DNA of 40,326 nucleotides from an uncultured Oxalobacteraceae bacterium (lineage in GTDB: Bacteria; Pseudomonadota; Gammaproteobacteria; Burkholderiales; Burkholderiaceae). Each line of letters opens with the position of its first letter. Position 1 is the first letter of the stretch. The notes under the pieces were generated by a model. The model made no database searches. It saw nothing but the letters and a program-made list of their open reading frames with translations, and had not been told where the DNA came from. The position numbers were made by a program, and so were the translations under genes. This document shows positions 1 through 7,584 of this stretch, one piece after another. The stretch spans positions 1-40,326 of the forward strand of contig CAMLIL010000050.1 in assembly GCA_946480015.1 (NCBI GenBank), written 5' to 3'.

Positions 1-570
1 AGCTGGGCGGCGTCGATCGGCTATCCGGCGACGCAGGCGGTTTATTCCGGAAATTATTTCGCGCCGATTGCCGACAAGGTGGCCAACGGCTACTTCTACA
101 CCTATGACTTCTCCACTGGTACCATCCTGGAAAGCGCCAACAACGGCCAGAGCTTCTCGACCATCCATTCGGGGCTCGACATCCTGCCGTCCTACGCCTC
201 GCAAAGCCAGCTGGCGTCGGTCCCGGGCACGGTGCGCCGCGACCTGTGGCTGGCCGGACCGAACGGGCTGTGGCACATCAACGGCGCCAACGCCGCGCCG
301 GTGAAGATCACAGGCGTGCAGGCTGCCTACGGGGTCGGCTTCGGCATGGCGGCGCCCGGCAAGTCCTATCCGGCCGTGTATATCTCCGCCAAGATCAATA
401 ATGTCTTCGGCGTCTATCAGTCGATCGATGGTGGGGCCAGCTGGACGCGTATCAACGACGATAAGCACCAGTGGGCTGGCGTCAATTACGTCACCGGCGA
501 TATGCGCATCTATGGCCGGGTCTATCTCGGTGCCCTGCGTGGCGGCGTGATTGTCGGTAATCTGCAGTAA
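1..570 (+). CDS. GH74-like xyloglucanase, C-terminal part
   Basis: Partial gene: the reading frame is open from base 1 and stops at 568-570, so only the last 189 residues are present. The end reads SIDGGASWTRIND followed by RIYGRVYLGA. This is the Asp-box (SxDGGxTW) repeat and the closing blade typical of GH74 xyloglucanases, two-propeller enzymes that cut the beta-1,4-glucan backbone of xyloglucan. The catalytic Asp residues lie upstream of the window and cannot be checked. A secreted location is expected from the family. It is followed by a hairpin and then by a secreted esterase on the same strand. Another sortilin/BNR-type propeller is the main alternative. Confidence 0.72.
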   Translation, partial: SWAASIGYPATQAVYSGNYFAPIADKVANGYFYTYDFSTGTILESANNGQSFSTIHSGLDILPSYASQSQLASVPGTVRRDLWLAGPNGLWHINGANAAPVKITGVQAAYGVGFGMAAPGKSYPAVYISAKINNVFGVYQSIDGGASWTRINDDKHQWAGVNYVTGDMRIYGRVYLGALRGGVIVGNLQ

Positions 571-584
571 GGTCAGTCTCAAGG

Positions 585-613
585 CCCGGCCGGAAGCAGT
601 GCTTTCGGCCGGG
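585..613 (+). terminator. hairpin after the GH74 gene
   Basis: Inverted repeat CCCGGCCGGAAG (585-596), loop CAGTG, CTTTCGGCCGGG (602-613): a 12-bp stem with one G-T wobble starting 15 bases after the stop. Only a short T stretch follows, so it may be a weak terminator or an mRNA-stabilising hairpin. Confidence 0.5.
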
Positions 614-655
614 TTGCCGGCAACGGCGCCTCCGAAATTCCGCTCCCGCCTTTGG

Positions 656-664
656 TGAATTTTG
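656..664 (+). promoter_or_regulatory. TGAATTTTG box before the esterase gene
   Basis: The 9-mer TGAATTTTG (followed by CA) lies 52 bases before the esterase start. The same 9-mer occurs twice before the TonB receptor gene (7238 and 7260), and the 7260 copy is also followed by CA. A related CGAAATTCC lies at 633-641. I infer a binding half-site for one of the XylR/AraC-type regulators in this window. Confidence 0.35.
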
Positions 665-715
665 CACTTGCCGCCTCAGGCGCCGCTCGCACAATCGCTC
701 ACGGAAAGGCATCGC

Positions 716-1645
716 ATGATACAACCAGGATTTACCTTAGCCCTGATCGGCGGCGCGCTGCTCCTTGCCGGCGCCGTTTGCCGCGCGCAGGAGGCCGGTG
801 CAGACCTCAACCCGGAACAGCCGCGCGCCAAGCTGTCCCGCCCCGGCGTGCTCGCAAGCGGCGACGTGCGCGCGTTCCCGCCCGCGCCGGCCGGATTTGC
901 CGACGCCCGCGACGGCGTCGCGCAGGGGAGGGTGGTGGAGTTCAGTTACGACTCGGGCGTCACCGGCACGCGGCGCAAGGCCAGCGTCTATCTGCCGGCC
1001 GGCTATTCGGCCGAGCGCCGCTACCCGGTGCTGTATCTGCTGCACGGCATCGCGGGCAATCAGGACGAATGGCGCGGCTATGTGCATGCCAACACGATTC
1101 TCGACAACCTGATCGCCGACGGCAAGGCTGTGCCGATGATCGTCGTGATGCCCAACGGCCGTGCGCTGCCGGACGACCGCCCGCCGCCTGCCGAGCGCAC
1201 CTTCTCGCCCGAGCATGTGGCGGGCTTTGCGCGCTTCGAGCGTGACCTGCTGGAGTCCTTGATCCCGGCGGTCGACCGGGCCTATCCGACCCTGGCCGGG
1301 CGCGGACAGCGCGCGATCGCCGGGCTGTCGATGGGCGGTGGCCAGGCGCTGAACTTCGGCCTCGGCCACCTCGATACCTTCGGCTGGGTGGCCGGCTTCT
1401 CGCCGGCGCCCAACACCCAGGCCGCGGCCGGGCTGCTTGCCCAGTCCGAGCCGGCGCGTGGCCAGCTGCGGCTACTGTACCTGTCGTGCGGCAGCCAGGA
1501 CGGGCTGATCGATGTAGCGCGGAACTTTCATCTCTACCTGCAGCAACACGGCGTGCCGCACGTCTGGAACGTCGACGGGCACGGGCACGACCGCGAGAGC
1601 TGGGCCGATAACCTGTACCACTTCGCCCGCCTGGTGTTCCGCTAG
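716..1645 (+). CDS. secreted CE1-type esterase (alpha/beta hydrolase)
   Basis: 309-residue alpha/beta hydrolase of the esterase D/CE1 type (acetyl-xylan and feruloyl esterases), expected to remove acyl groups from plant cell-wall polysaccharides in the periplasm or outside. The N-terminus is a Sec signal peptide ending near CRAQ. The oxyanion region YLLHGIAGN, the nucleophile elbow GLSMGG, an acid-site segment SCGSQDG and the catalytic His in DGHGHD are all present. The ATG at 716 was chosen because GGAAAGG precedes it by six bases and it opens the signal peptide; longer in-frame starts lack this. Its stop overlaps the stop of the convergent GH42 gene. The nearby GH74 and GH42 genes suggest work on xyloglucan. 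Exact ester specificity cannot be read from the sequence. Confidence 0.8.
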   Translation: MIQPGFTLALIGGALLLAGAVCRAQEAGADLNPEQPRAKLSRPGVLASGDVRAFPPAPAGFADARDGVAQGRVVEFSYDSGVTGTRRKASVYLPAGYSAERRYPVLYLLHGIAGNQDEWRGYVHANTILDNLIADGKAVPMIVVMPNGRALPDDRPPPAERTFSPEHVAGFARFERDLLESLIPAVDRAYPTLAGRGQRAIAGLSMGGGQALNFGLGHLDTFGWVAGFSPAPNTQAAAGLLAQSEPARGQLRLLYLSCGSQDGLIDVARNFHLYLQQHGVPHVWNVDGHGHDRESWADNLYHFARLVFR

Positions 1646-3768
1646 CGGCTGGCGTCCTCCTCGATGATCGCCAGGTCCCACGGCCCCAGCGTCACTTTTT
1701 CCGCCGCGGCGACGCGCCGGGCGGTCAGCAGATTGGTGCCTGGTTTGTGCGGATAGTTGAAGCTCACTTCCACGCCGGAGTAGTTGAAGTAATAGCGGAG
1801 CGGCCGATTGAAGCTGTTAACGCCGCTTCGCGTGCGTACGTTGGGCGGCAATTGCTGGTCCGGTCCGATCATGCCAAGCTCCTGCAGGGACGACTGCAAG
1901 ACTGCCTTCTGCAGCTTGTCCGACAGGTAGGTGCCCTCATAGATCACCTTGCCGGCGCCGTGCTGGTTCGAGGTGATGGCCGGCCAGCGGCCGTAAAACG
2001 GATGGTCGTAGTAGGCCAGTGCCTTGGCCGTGTCCAGCTGCAGGAATTCGGCCCAGTGCAGCACCTTGTTATCCGCGCCGGCCTGGAACGGGTCGCCTTT
2101 CAGCGCCAGCGGCTGGGCCAGGTTGGAGAATTCCTGGTAGTGGAAACCGAGCGCTTCGCGCAGCGGCCCCGGCGCCATCGACCAGCGCACGGCGGTGTTT
2201 TCATTGGTGAAGCCGCTCTTGAAGGTCATCACCACACGGCCGCCTTTGCGGATGTACTCCGTGATGCGCCGCAGCAGCGCGTCGTCCGCCACATACAGGG
2301 AAGGCACGATCAGCAGCTTGTAGGATGAGAAATCCTGCGTGTCCGTGAAGACGAAGTCGGTGCCGATATTGAGGTCGTACAGTGAGCGGTGGATTTGCCG
2401 GACCTGCGACGCGTAGTCGGCCTTGCCGAACGGCGAGTCCTTCGCAAAAGGCATATCGTTGATGGCGTTCATCGAATCGCGGCTCCACAGGATCGCGACC
2501 TCGTTGTGCAAGCGCAGGTTCACCAGCCGCGGGCCGATCTTTTGCAGCTCGCGCCCGGTGCGGCTCATTTCCGCATAAGCACGGTTCGGCTCCAGGTCGT
2601 GCGACAGCACGCCTTTCCAGTACGTCTCCTGGTTCGCATGCACCGAAGCCCAGTGCCAGTATTCGACCATGTTGGAGCCATTCGACAGGTGGGTATAGAC
2701 GTCCTCGCGGAACTGCCCGTCAAAAGGTGGATACTGGATGGAAGAGCTCCAGTCCGTGGTCTGCGCATTGGTCTCGGTCACCAGGAAATTGCCGCGTTTA
2801 AGCGAGCGCGTGAAGTCCGCCTGGATTGTCTGGTCGACGCCGTTGTATTGCTCCGGCGAGCCCCAGTGATAGATGTTCACGGCCGGAATGTCGAGCGCGC
2901 GCGCGACGGCTTCCTCGTTGATATCGTTGTGCATGGAGCCGGCGAAATCATGGGTCACGAACTGGCGCGGCGAAGCGCATTCGCGGATCAGCTTCGATTG
3001 CCAGCTCAGGAAGTCGGTGACGCGCATCTGGCTCCAGCGCGACCATTCAAGCTTGTAGCCCGTGCTCTGGGCGCCGTCGGGGCGCGGCAGGTCGGTCCAG
3101 CTATGCAGGTTCTGGCCCCAGTAATTCAGGAACCAGGCCTTGCTGAGGTTTTCCGGCGTGCCGAATTTCTTTTCAAGATAATGCTGGAAGCGGACGAACA
3201 CATCGTCGTTGGCCGCGCCGTAGCTGCTCGTTTCATTGTCGACCTGCCAGCCGATGACGTTCGGGTTGTCCTTGTAGCGCGTCGCAATCTTGCGGATCAG
3301 GCGTTCGGCATAAAAGCGGTAGGCTGCCGAGTCGGTGTTCATGTTCTGGCGCATGCCGTAGGTGTTCTTTACGCCGTTGAACTTGGTGGCCAGGATTTCG
3401 GGATTCTGCCTGGCCATCCATGCGGGAATGGAGTAGGTCGGGGTTCCCATGATGACCTTGATCCCGGCCTTGCTCATGGCATCGATGACGCGGTCCATCC
3501 ACGCATACTCGAAGCGGCCATCCTCCGGTTCCCACAAGCTCCAGGTCGATTCGCCCAGGCGGACCACATTGAAGCCGGCGGCCTTCATCATCGCCACGTC
3601 CTTTTCCAGCCGCTCGTAAGGCATGTACTCGTGGTAGTAGGCCGCACCATACAGGATGGTCGGAAATTCCGGCACCGCCGCTGGTGGCGTTTGAGCGGCT
3701 ACCGGCGCGCACGCCGCGGCAGCGAGCGCGCACGACAAGGCGCACGAGAGGATCGTCCGTTTAAGCAT
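1642..3768 (-). CDS. GH42 beta-galactosidase, exported
   Basis: 708-residue GH42-type beta-galactosidase, expected to release terminal beta-galactose from side chains such as those of xyloglucan or pectic galactan. A signal peptide (about residues 1-26, ending PVAAQ) is followed by a (beta/alpha)8 barrel. The acid/base Glu lies in WQVDNE (E179) and the probable nucleophile in LVTETNAQ (E332). The trimerisation-like domain and the C-terminal beta domain follow, so the protein is full length for the family. A cytoplasmic role is unlikely given the signal peptide. It is convergent with the esterase (stops overlap in CTAG) and divergent from the membrane AraC regulator across 387 bases, which makes it the obvious target of that regulator. 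Confidence 0.88.
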   Translation of the reverse strand: MLKRTILSCALSCALAAAACAPVAAQTPPAAVPEFPTILYGAAYYHEYMPYERLEKDVAMMKAAGFNVVRLGESTWSLWEPEDGRFEYAWMDRVIDAMSKAGIKVIMGTPTYSIPAWMARQNPEILATKFNGVKNTYGMRQNMNTDSAAYRFYAERLIRKIATRYKDNPNVIGWQVDNETSSYGAANDDVFVRFQHYLEKKFGTPENLSKAWFLNYWGQNLHSWTDLPRPDGAQSTGYKLEWSRWSQMRVTDFLSWQSKLIRECASPRQFVTHDFAGSMHNDINEEAVARALDIPAVNIYHWGSPEQYNGVDQTIQADFTRSLKRGNFLVTETNAQTTDWSSSIQYPPFDGQFREDVYTHLSNGSNMVEYWHWASVHANQETYWKGVLSHDLEPNRAYAEMSRTGRELQKIGPRLVNLRLHNEVAILWSRDSMNAINDMPFAKDSPFGKADYASQVRQIHRSLYDLNIGTDFVFTDTQDFSSYKLLIVPSLYVADDALLRRITEYIRKGGRVVMTFKSGFTNENTAVRWSMAPGPLREALGFHYQEFSNLAQPLALKGDPFQAGADNKVLHWAEFLQLDTAKALAYYDHPFYGRWPAITSNQHGAGKVIYEGTYLSDKLQKAVLQSSLQELGMIGPDQQLPPNVRTRSGVNSFNRPLRYYFNYSGVEVSFNYPHKPGTNLLTARRVAAAEKVTLGPWDLAIIEEDASR

Positions 3769-4155
3769 TTGATATCTCTAGGTGAATGTTTGTTTGTCGA
3801 TGTTTTTTTGCTCTGGCAACAGGCCCCCATTGTGGAGACACGTCACATGCCGGCGCAAGTATGAAAATCACCGGCGCGGCCAATGATTTGTCGGCAAGCG
3901 GTCCGCACGGGGAGGGAGCCCTTGCGCCGCATGAGGTTTTTCATCTTCGCCATTGAGTTTTTTTGTAATTGCGGCGCCATGGCGCTGCTTCCACAATACC
4001 TTCTGCAACCATGCTGCGCGAGACACCCGCCGGAGTGACGCCGTTCGCCGGCGATGGCGAAAACGCGCCACACTGGGGGTGGCGCGAGCTGATATGATGC
4101 TGGCAGCGTACTCGGCGGAAGTGAATGCCGCGACAGTTCAACCGGCCCAATCATA
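3769..4155. other. divergent intergenic region, GH42 / AraC
   Basis: 387 bases without a convincing gene. It must hold the promoters of both divergent genes. On the plus strand an extended -10 (TG-A-TATGAT, -10 hexamer 4093-4098) lies 58 bases before the regulator start; no good -35 is seen. The stretch 3785-3812 is T-rich on the plus strand. No clear dyad operator was found. Confidence 0.5.
4090..4098 (+). promoter_or_regulatory. extended -10 promoter candidate
   Basis: CTGATATGAT contains TGnTATGAT, an extended -10 element, upstream of the membrane AraC gene. The -35 position (ACACTG) is poor, which an extended -10 can tolerate. Confidence 0.35.
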
Positions 4156-5337
4156 ATGCAAGAGTTCTATAAGAAAGCCCTACTCGCGCTCATTTTTCTT
4201 ATGGTCGCGGACGCGCTGCTTGCGTCACTTTTCATCTATCAGAGCTATCCGTCCTTGTCCCTTCTGCCGGCGCATGAAGATGGCGTCCGCTGGCACTACG
4301 CCAGCTATTCGGATGCCGTGCAGGGGCAGGGCTCGACCGTCCGCATCGACGATCCCTACCGGGAGCGCCTGCGTTTTGATTTCAAGCTGATCCAGGGCGA
4401 GCAGGCTCCCTACGCTTCCGCGGAGCTGATGATGGACGACGCGAAGGGACGGCCAGCGCTGGCGGATTGGTCAAAGTACTCCACCATCACTTTTCTTGCC
4501 AAGTGTGCGCCCGCCAGTTCGATGATATTCGTCGTTTCCACATTTGACGACAAAGTCTCCAGGACGGGCGAATTCCCGACCTATCGACCACCCGGAACGT
4601 TTTTTTCCTGCAGCGAGAAGGGCGTGCCGGTCTCCATCGACATGACCCGGCTCATCGTTCCGGAGTGGTGGCTCTACTCGATGAAGCTGGACCTGTCGAA
4701 CCTGGACTATCAGCTGAACAAGGTGGCGAAAATCGTATTCTGTACGAGTTCCACCAGCCCGCGCAATGTCGCATCCCACGTGGAAATCAGCGAAATTACG
4801 CTGCACGGCCGTGATTATCGCTATATTGCCGCGCTCGCAGTCATTCTATTGGCAAGCTGGTGCGCATTTGGTATCTGGTTCTTCCGCGCCCATTCCCGCG
4901 CGCTAACCGCGAGCCTGGCCTCCAGAATGAAGAAGGACCTGCCGCTGGTCGCCTATCGCCAATTAACCCTGGAACCGTCCAGGGACAAGGAAAAGGCTTT
5001 GATCCTGCGGTATATAGCCACGAATTACACAAATACCGAGCTGAACCTGGAATGCGTGGTTACCGGGACGGGTGCGAACCGCACCAAAGTCAATGAAGTG
5101 CTGAAATCGGAACTCGGCATGACTTTCACCAGCTATTTGAATAAATTGCGTTTGACGGAAGCGGCCAGGCTGCTGGCCGAGAAAAGCGCCGCGACGATCG
5201 CGGAAATCGCTTATTCCGTCGGTTATGGCAATGTTTCTTATTTCAACAGGCTGTTCAAGGAAGAATACGGCTGCACGCCGAAGGTCTTCCGCTCCCTTGC
5301 CACGGAGCAGGTAGAGCCTGCCGACGCCTCCCCCTGA
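4156..5337 (+). CDS. membrane-anchored AraC-family regulator
   Basis: 393-residue transcription factor with an unusual layout. A transmembrane helix at about residues 7-29 and a second at about 222-244 enclose a roughly 190-residue domain that should face the periplasm. This is followed by a short cytoplasmic linker and an AraC-type double HTH (about 285-382; second helix-turn-helix IAEIAYSVGYGNVSYFNRLFKEEYGCTP, matching the family consensus). The periplasmic part is rich in beta strands and resembles a carbohydrate-binding jelly roll, but I do not recognise it firmly. Such a protein could sense an oligosaccharide directly across the inner membrane, without a kinase. It is divergent from the GH42 gene, its likely target. 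No strong ribosome binding site precedes the ATG. Confidence 0.82.
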   Translation: MQEFYKKALLALIFLMVADALLASLFIYQSYPSLSLLPAHEDGVRWHYASYSDAVQGQGSTVRIDDPYRERLRFDFKLIQGEQAPYASAELMMDDAKGRPALADWSKYSTITFLAKCAPASSMIFVVSTFDDKVSRTGEFPTYRPPGTFFSCSEKGVPVSIDMTRLIVPEWWLYSMKLDLSNLDYQLNKVAKIVFCTSSTSPRNVASHVEISEITLHGRDYRYIAALAVILLASWCAFGIWFFRAHSRALTASLASRMKKDLPLVAYRQLTLEPSRDKEKALILRYIATNYTNTELNLECVVTGTGANRTKVNEVLKSELGMTFTSYLNKLRLTEAARLLAEKSAATIAEIAYSVGYGNVSYFNRLFKEEYGCTPKVFRSLATEQVEPADASP

Positions 5338-5387
5338 ACTGTCCGTCCCTTCCGTGCGCGCCCCCCGTGCGCACCATCTTGTACTCC

Positions 5388-5414
5388 TTACAGGACTAAT
5401 CGTAATTCCTGTAA
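5388..5414. repeat. inverted repeat TTACAGGA / TCCTGTAA
   Basis: Perfect 8-base arms (5388-5395 and 5407-5414) separated by 11 bases. A third related unit TTCCCTGTA lies at 5424-5432. It sits 50 bases after the membrane AraC gene. It could be an operator or remnant structure; no T run follows, so a terminator is unlikely. Confidence 0.4.
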
Positions 5415-5745
5415 TTCACTAGAATTCCCTGTATAGCCGTTACCGCCGCGCCGGCTGACGCCATATGCTTGGGCTGTGGGTAGCTTTCGCTGCCGACGCT
5501 TTCCCAGGTCCCATATGCAAGGAATCCGATGATTGACCTTACCCGGCGCATTCCCTCCTTACACGCACTGAATCGTCCGTGCCGCGTGGCGAAACAGCTG
5601 CCGCCCATCGGCCGTGCCGTTTTACGCCAGCGATTCAACGGTATCAGCTAAGCGCTGCTGCTTAATCCAATTCGCTATTCATTCCATGTGCGCCATTTAA
5701 CGCGGCTGCATGCGGATTCGTATCGCCGCTGAAGGCGGGCCGATG

Positions 5746-5755
5746 ATTGGCCAAT
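5746..5755. promoter_or_regulatory. palindrome ATTGGCCAAT
   Basis: Perfect 10-base palindrome about 50 bases before the first leader ORF, next to an AT-rich tract. Possible operator for the regulator unit; short palindromes of this size can also arise by chance. Confidence 0.3.
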
Positions 5756-5802
5756 ATTAAAAATACTATAAAAAACAAGTAATCTGGAGGAGAGAAGTCG
5801 TG

Positions 5803-5940
5803 ATGTTGAAACCAATTTGTGCTCTGCTGTCCGCAGCGCGAATGCTGGCGTTTTCCGCCCAGGCAGAAACCTATGGCAGCGCAAACAACTTAATTGTCAG
5901 CACCGGAGAAATAGCCATCAGCTCCAGTTCGCCTGGATGA
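5803..5940 (+). CDS. small leader ORF 1 upstream of XylR-like regulator A
   Basis: 45-codon ORF with a strong ribosome binding site (GGAGGAGAG, 5787-5795) before its ATG. The product starts like a short signal peptide: MLKPICALLSAARMLAF, then SAQA, an Ala-x-Ala-type cleavage site. It ends soon after, so it is either a true leader peptide or the stub of a decayed secreted protein. Its TGA (5938-5940) overlaps an ATG at 5937 (ATGA) that opens a 21-codon ORF. That ORF's TGA in turn overlaps the regulator ATG at 5999 (ATGA). The chain suggests translational coupling. No homologue is recognised. Confidence 0.5.
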   Translation: MLKPICALLSAARMLAFSAQAETYGSANNLIVSTGEIAISSSSPG

Positions 5941-6002
5941 AAGCGCAGGTGGTGTTTTCAACGAGTTGTTTGGATCGATTTCAACGTTATTGCGTGAGAT
6001 GA
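5937..6002 (+). CDS. tiny bridging ORF between leader and regulator A
   Basis: 21-codon ORF (MKAQVVFSTSCLDRFQRYCVR). Both ends overlap neighbours by four bases (ATGA at 5937-5940 and 5999-6002). It lacks its own ribosome binding site and would be translated only by ribosomes finishing the leader ORF. I list it because it completes the coupling chain, not because the peptide itself is likely to have a function. Confidence 0.35.
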   Translation: MKAQVVFSTSCLDRFQRYCVR

Positions 6003-7240
6003 GAATGATAAGAGCACACCGGATTGGCCTGCTGTTCAACGCGAACAAGAGTTTCGACCGTGAAGTCATTGCCGGCATCGGCGCCTACCTGGGCAGTAAA
6101 CGCGCGGTCTGGGATCTATTTCTGGAAGAAGATTTCCGTCTGCGCCTGTCCGGCATCGAGCGTTGGCAGGGCGACGGCATCATCGCCGATTTCGACGATC
6201 CTGCCATGGAGGCGGCCCTGTCGCGCTGCAACGTTCCCGTGGTGGCCGTGGGCGGCTCCTACGCCGATGACAACGAGTATCCGCGCGGCCTGCCTTACGT
6301 GGCGACCGACAATTTCAAGCTTATCAAGCTGGCACGCGACCACCTGATCGATGCCGGCCTGGATCGCTTCGCCATGTTCAGCCTTCCCAAGGCCAGGAAG
6401 AACCGCTGGGCGCTGGAGCGCGAAAATGCTTTCAGCAGCCTGATGCAGGAGAGCCAGATGGCAGCCGAGATCTTCCGTGGCTGCGACACCAGCGCGCCGG
6501 CGTGGGACGAGGCGGTGCAGGGCCAGATCGCCTGGCTGCGCAGCCTGCCCAAACCGATCGGCATCATCGCCGTCACGGATGCGCGCGCGCGCCAGTTGCT
6601 GCAAGCCTGCGCGATCGCCGGCATCGCGGTGCCGGAACAGGTGGCGCTGATCGGCATCGACAACGACCCGATGGTGCGCATGCTCACCCGCATACCGCTC
6701 AGTTCGGTGATCCAGGGGGCGCAGGAGATGGGGCGCACGGCAGCCCATTTGCTGGACCAGATGCTGCACGGCGTGCGCTTGGCGAACACCCGTATCCTGG
6801 TGCCGCCGGCCGGCATCAACGTGCTCGCCTCCAGCCAGCACCAGCCCATCAAGCATCCGCAGGTGATGCGGGCCCGCCATTTCATCCGCCAGTACGCCTG
6901 TCAGGGCATCAAGACCCACCAGGTGGCCGAATACGTGGGTGTGTCCGGTTCCTCGCTGGAAGCCTACTTCCGCCAGGAATTGGGATGCAGCGTCCACGAC
7001 GTGATCTTGCGCTTCAAGCTCGACGCCGCCAAGGCCGGCCTGTTGAGCGGGCAAAGCAGCATCGCCGAGGTGGCCCTGCGCTGTGGCTTCAGCTCCACCC
7101 AGTACATGCACCTGGTGTTCAAGCGCGAATTGGGCCTCACGCCGCGCGCCTACCGCGACCGCGTGCGCGGCGAAAGCGCACTGGCCGGCAGCGTCGGCGA
7201 GCACTGCTCCAGTTCATGCGCAGTGGCCGTCCTGTCCTGA
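5999..7240 (+). CDS. XylR-like regulator A (LacI-type sensor + AraC HTH)
   Basis: 413-residue transcription factor of the D-xylose-regulator (XylR) type. Residues about 6-280 form a periplasmic-binding-protein-like sugar sensor (HRIGLLFNANKSFDREVIAG, later IGIIAVTDARARQLL and ALIGIDNDP). Residues about 300-400 are an AraC HTH (IAEVALRCGFSSTQYMHLVFKRELGLTPRAYR). It should bind a sugar in the cytoplasm and activate transcription from direct repeats. The ATG at 5999 lacks a clear ribosome binding site but overlaps the stop of the upstream tiny ORF. A TGAATTTTG direct repeat begins at its stop codon, before the TonB receptor gene, its likely target. It is a close paralogue of the gene at 13894; bases 6501-6774 match that copy with only two differences. 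Confidence 0.88.
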   Translation: MRMIRAHRIGLLFNANKSFDREVIAGIGAYLGSKRAVWDLFLEEDFRLRLSGIERWQGDGIIADFDDPAMEAALSRCNVPVVAVGGSYADDNEYPRGLPYVATDNFKLIKLARDHLIDAGLDRFAMFSLPKARKNRWALERENAFSSLMQESQMAAEIFRGCDTSAPAWDEAVQGQIAWLRSLPKPIGIIAVTDARARQLLQACAIAGIAVPEQVALIGIDNDPMVRMLTRIPLSSVIQGAQEMGRTAAHLLDQMLHGVRLANTRILVPPAGINVLASSQHQPIKHPQVMRARHFIRQYACQGIKTHQVAEYVGVSGSSLEAYFRQELGCSVHDVILRFKLDAAKAGLLSGQSSIAEVALRCGFSSTQYMHLVFKRELGLTPRAYRDRVRGESALAGSVGEHCSSSCAVAVLS

Positions 7241-7268
7241 ATTTTGTTAGCGCCAATCATGAATTTTG
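7238..7268 (+). promoter_or_regulatory. TGAATTTTG direct repeat, AraC-type operator candidate
   Basis: Two exact TGAATTTTG copies at 7238-7246 and 7260-7268, 22 bases start to start (about two helical turns, as AraC/XylR dimers prefer for direct repeats). A related TGAAATTTC follows at 7279-7287. The same 9-mer occurs before the CE1 esterase at 656. The first copy overlaps the stop of regulator A. A TATAAG (-10-like) lies downstream at 7351-7356. Confidence 0.5.
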
Positions 7269-7584
7269 CAATGGCGGCTGAAATTTCCGGCTGGCACAAT
7301 GAATCGATCGCCACGACACACTGGCAGCCACTGCGCGGGCGATACCACACTATAAGAACAGACCAGGGGATCCGCATGACTCATCCACACGGACAGGCAG
7401 CGCCGTCCTTCAATCGAATTCTCGCCGCATGCAGCGGCGGAAAAGCACGCGCGACCTAGAGCGCGGCGCGGGCGCCGGGCCACTGGTCCGGCATGTCCGC
7501 GAAAAGCCGGGACGGTGCTGGCGACGAACAGGTCGTGGCCAGCATACTAAAGACAGATCGAGAGACAGATCGAGAGGAAATAGA
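7241..7584. other. 344-base region before the TonB receptor gene
   Basis: Holds the TGAATTTTG repeats, a possible -10 (TATAAG, 7351-7356) with poor -35, and a tandem duplication of AGAGACAGATCG (about 7549-7572) right before the ribosome binding site. The receptor reading frame stays open upstream to 7429, but that part encodes an Arg/Gly-rich stretch incompatible with a signal peptide, so I treat it as untranslated leader. Confidence 0.5.

Larger units (their letters stand above)
5338..5802. other. 465-base non-coding stretch
   Basis: No convincing gene. It holds the TTACAGGA / TCCTGTAA inverted repeat (5388-5414), a perfect palindrome ATTGGCCAAT (5746-5755), and an AT-rich stretch 5751-5779 just before the leader ORF that probably contains the promoter of the regulator unit. 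No canonical -35/-10 pair with 16-18 spacing was found. Confidence 0.45.

Noticed and set aside
2389..3864. 491-codon plus-strand frame
   Set aside because: Antisense to GH42; no ribosome binding site or domain pattern.
5396..5638. 80-codon minus-strand frame in the gap after the AraC gene
   Set aside because: No ribosome binding site, no family resemblance and composition unlike neighbours; considered as an insertion-sequence remnant but no terminal repeats or transposase motif was seen.
7429..7584. N-terminal extension of the TonB receptor by 52 residues
   Set aside because: The extension is Arg/Gly-rich and would bury the signal peptide. The TTG at 7585 has a good ribosome binding site and opens a normal signal peptide.
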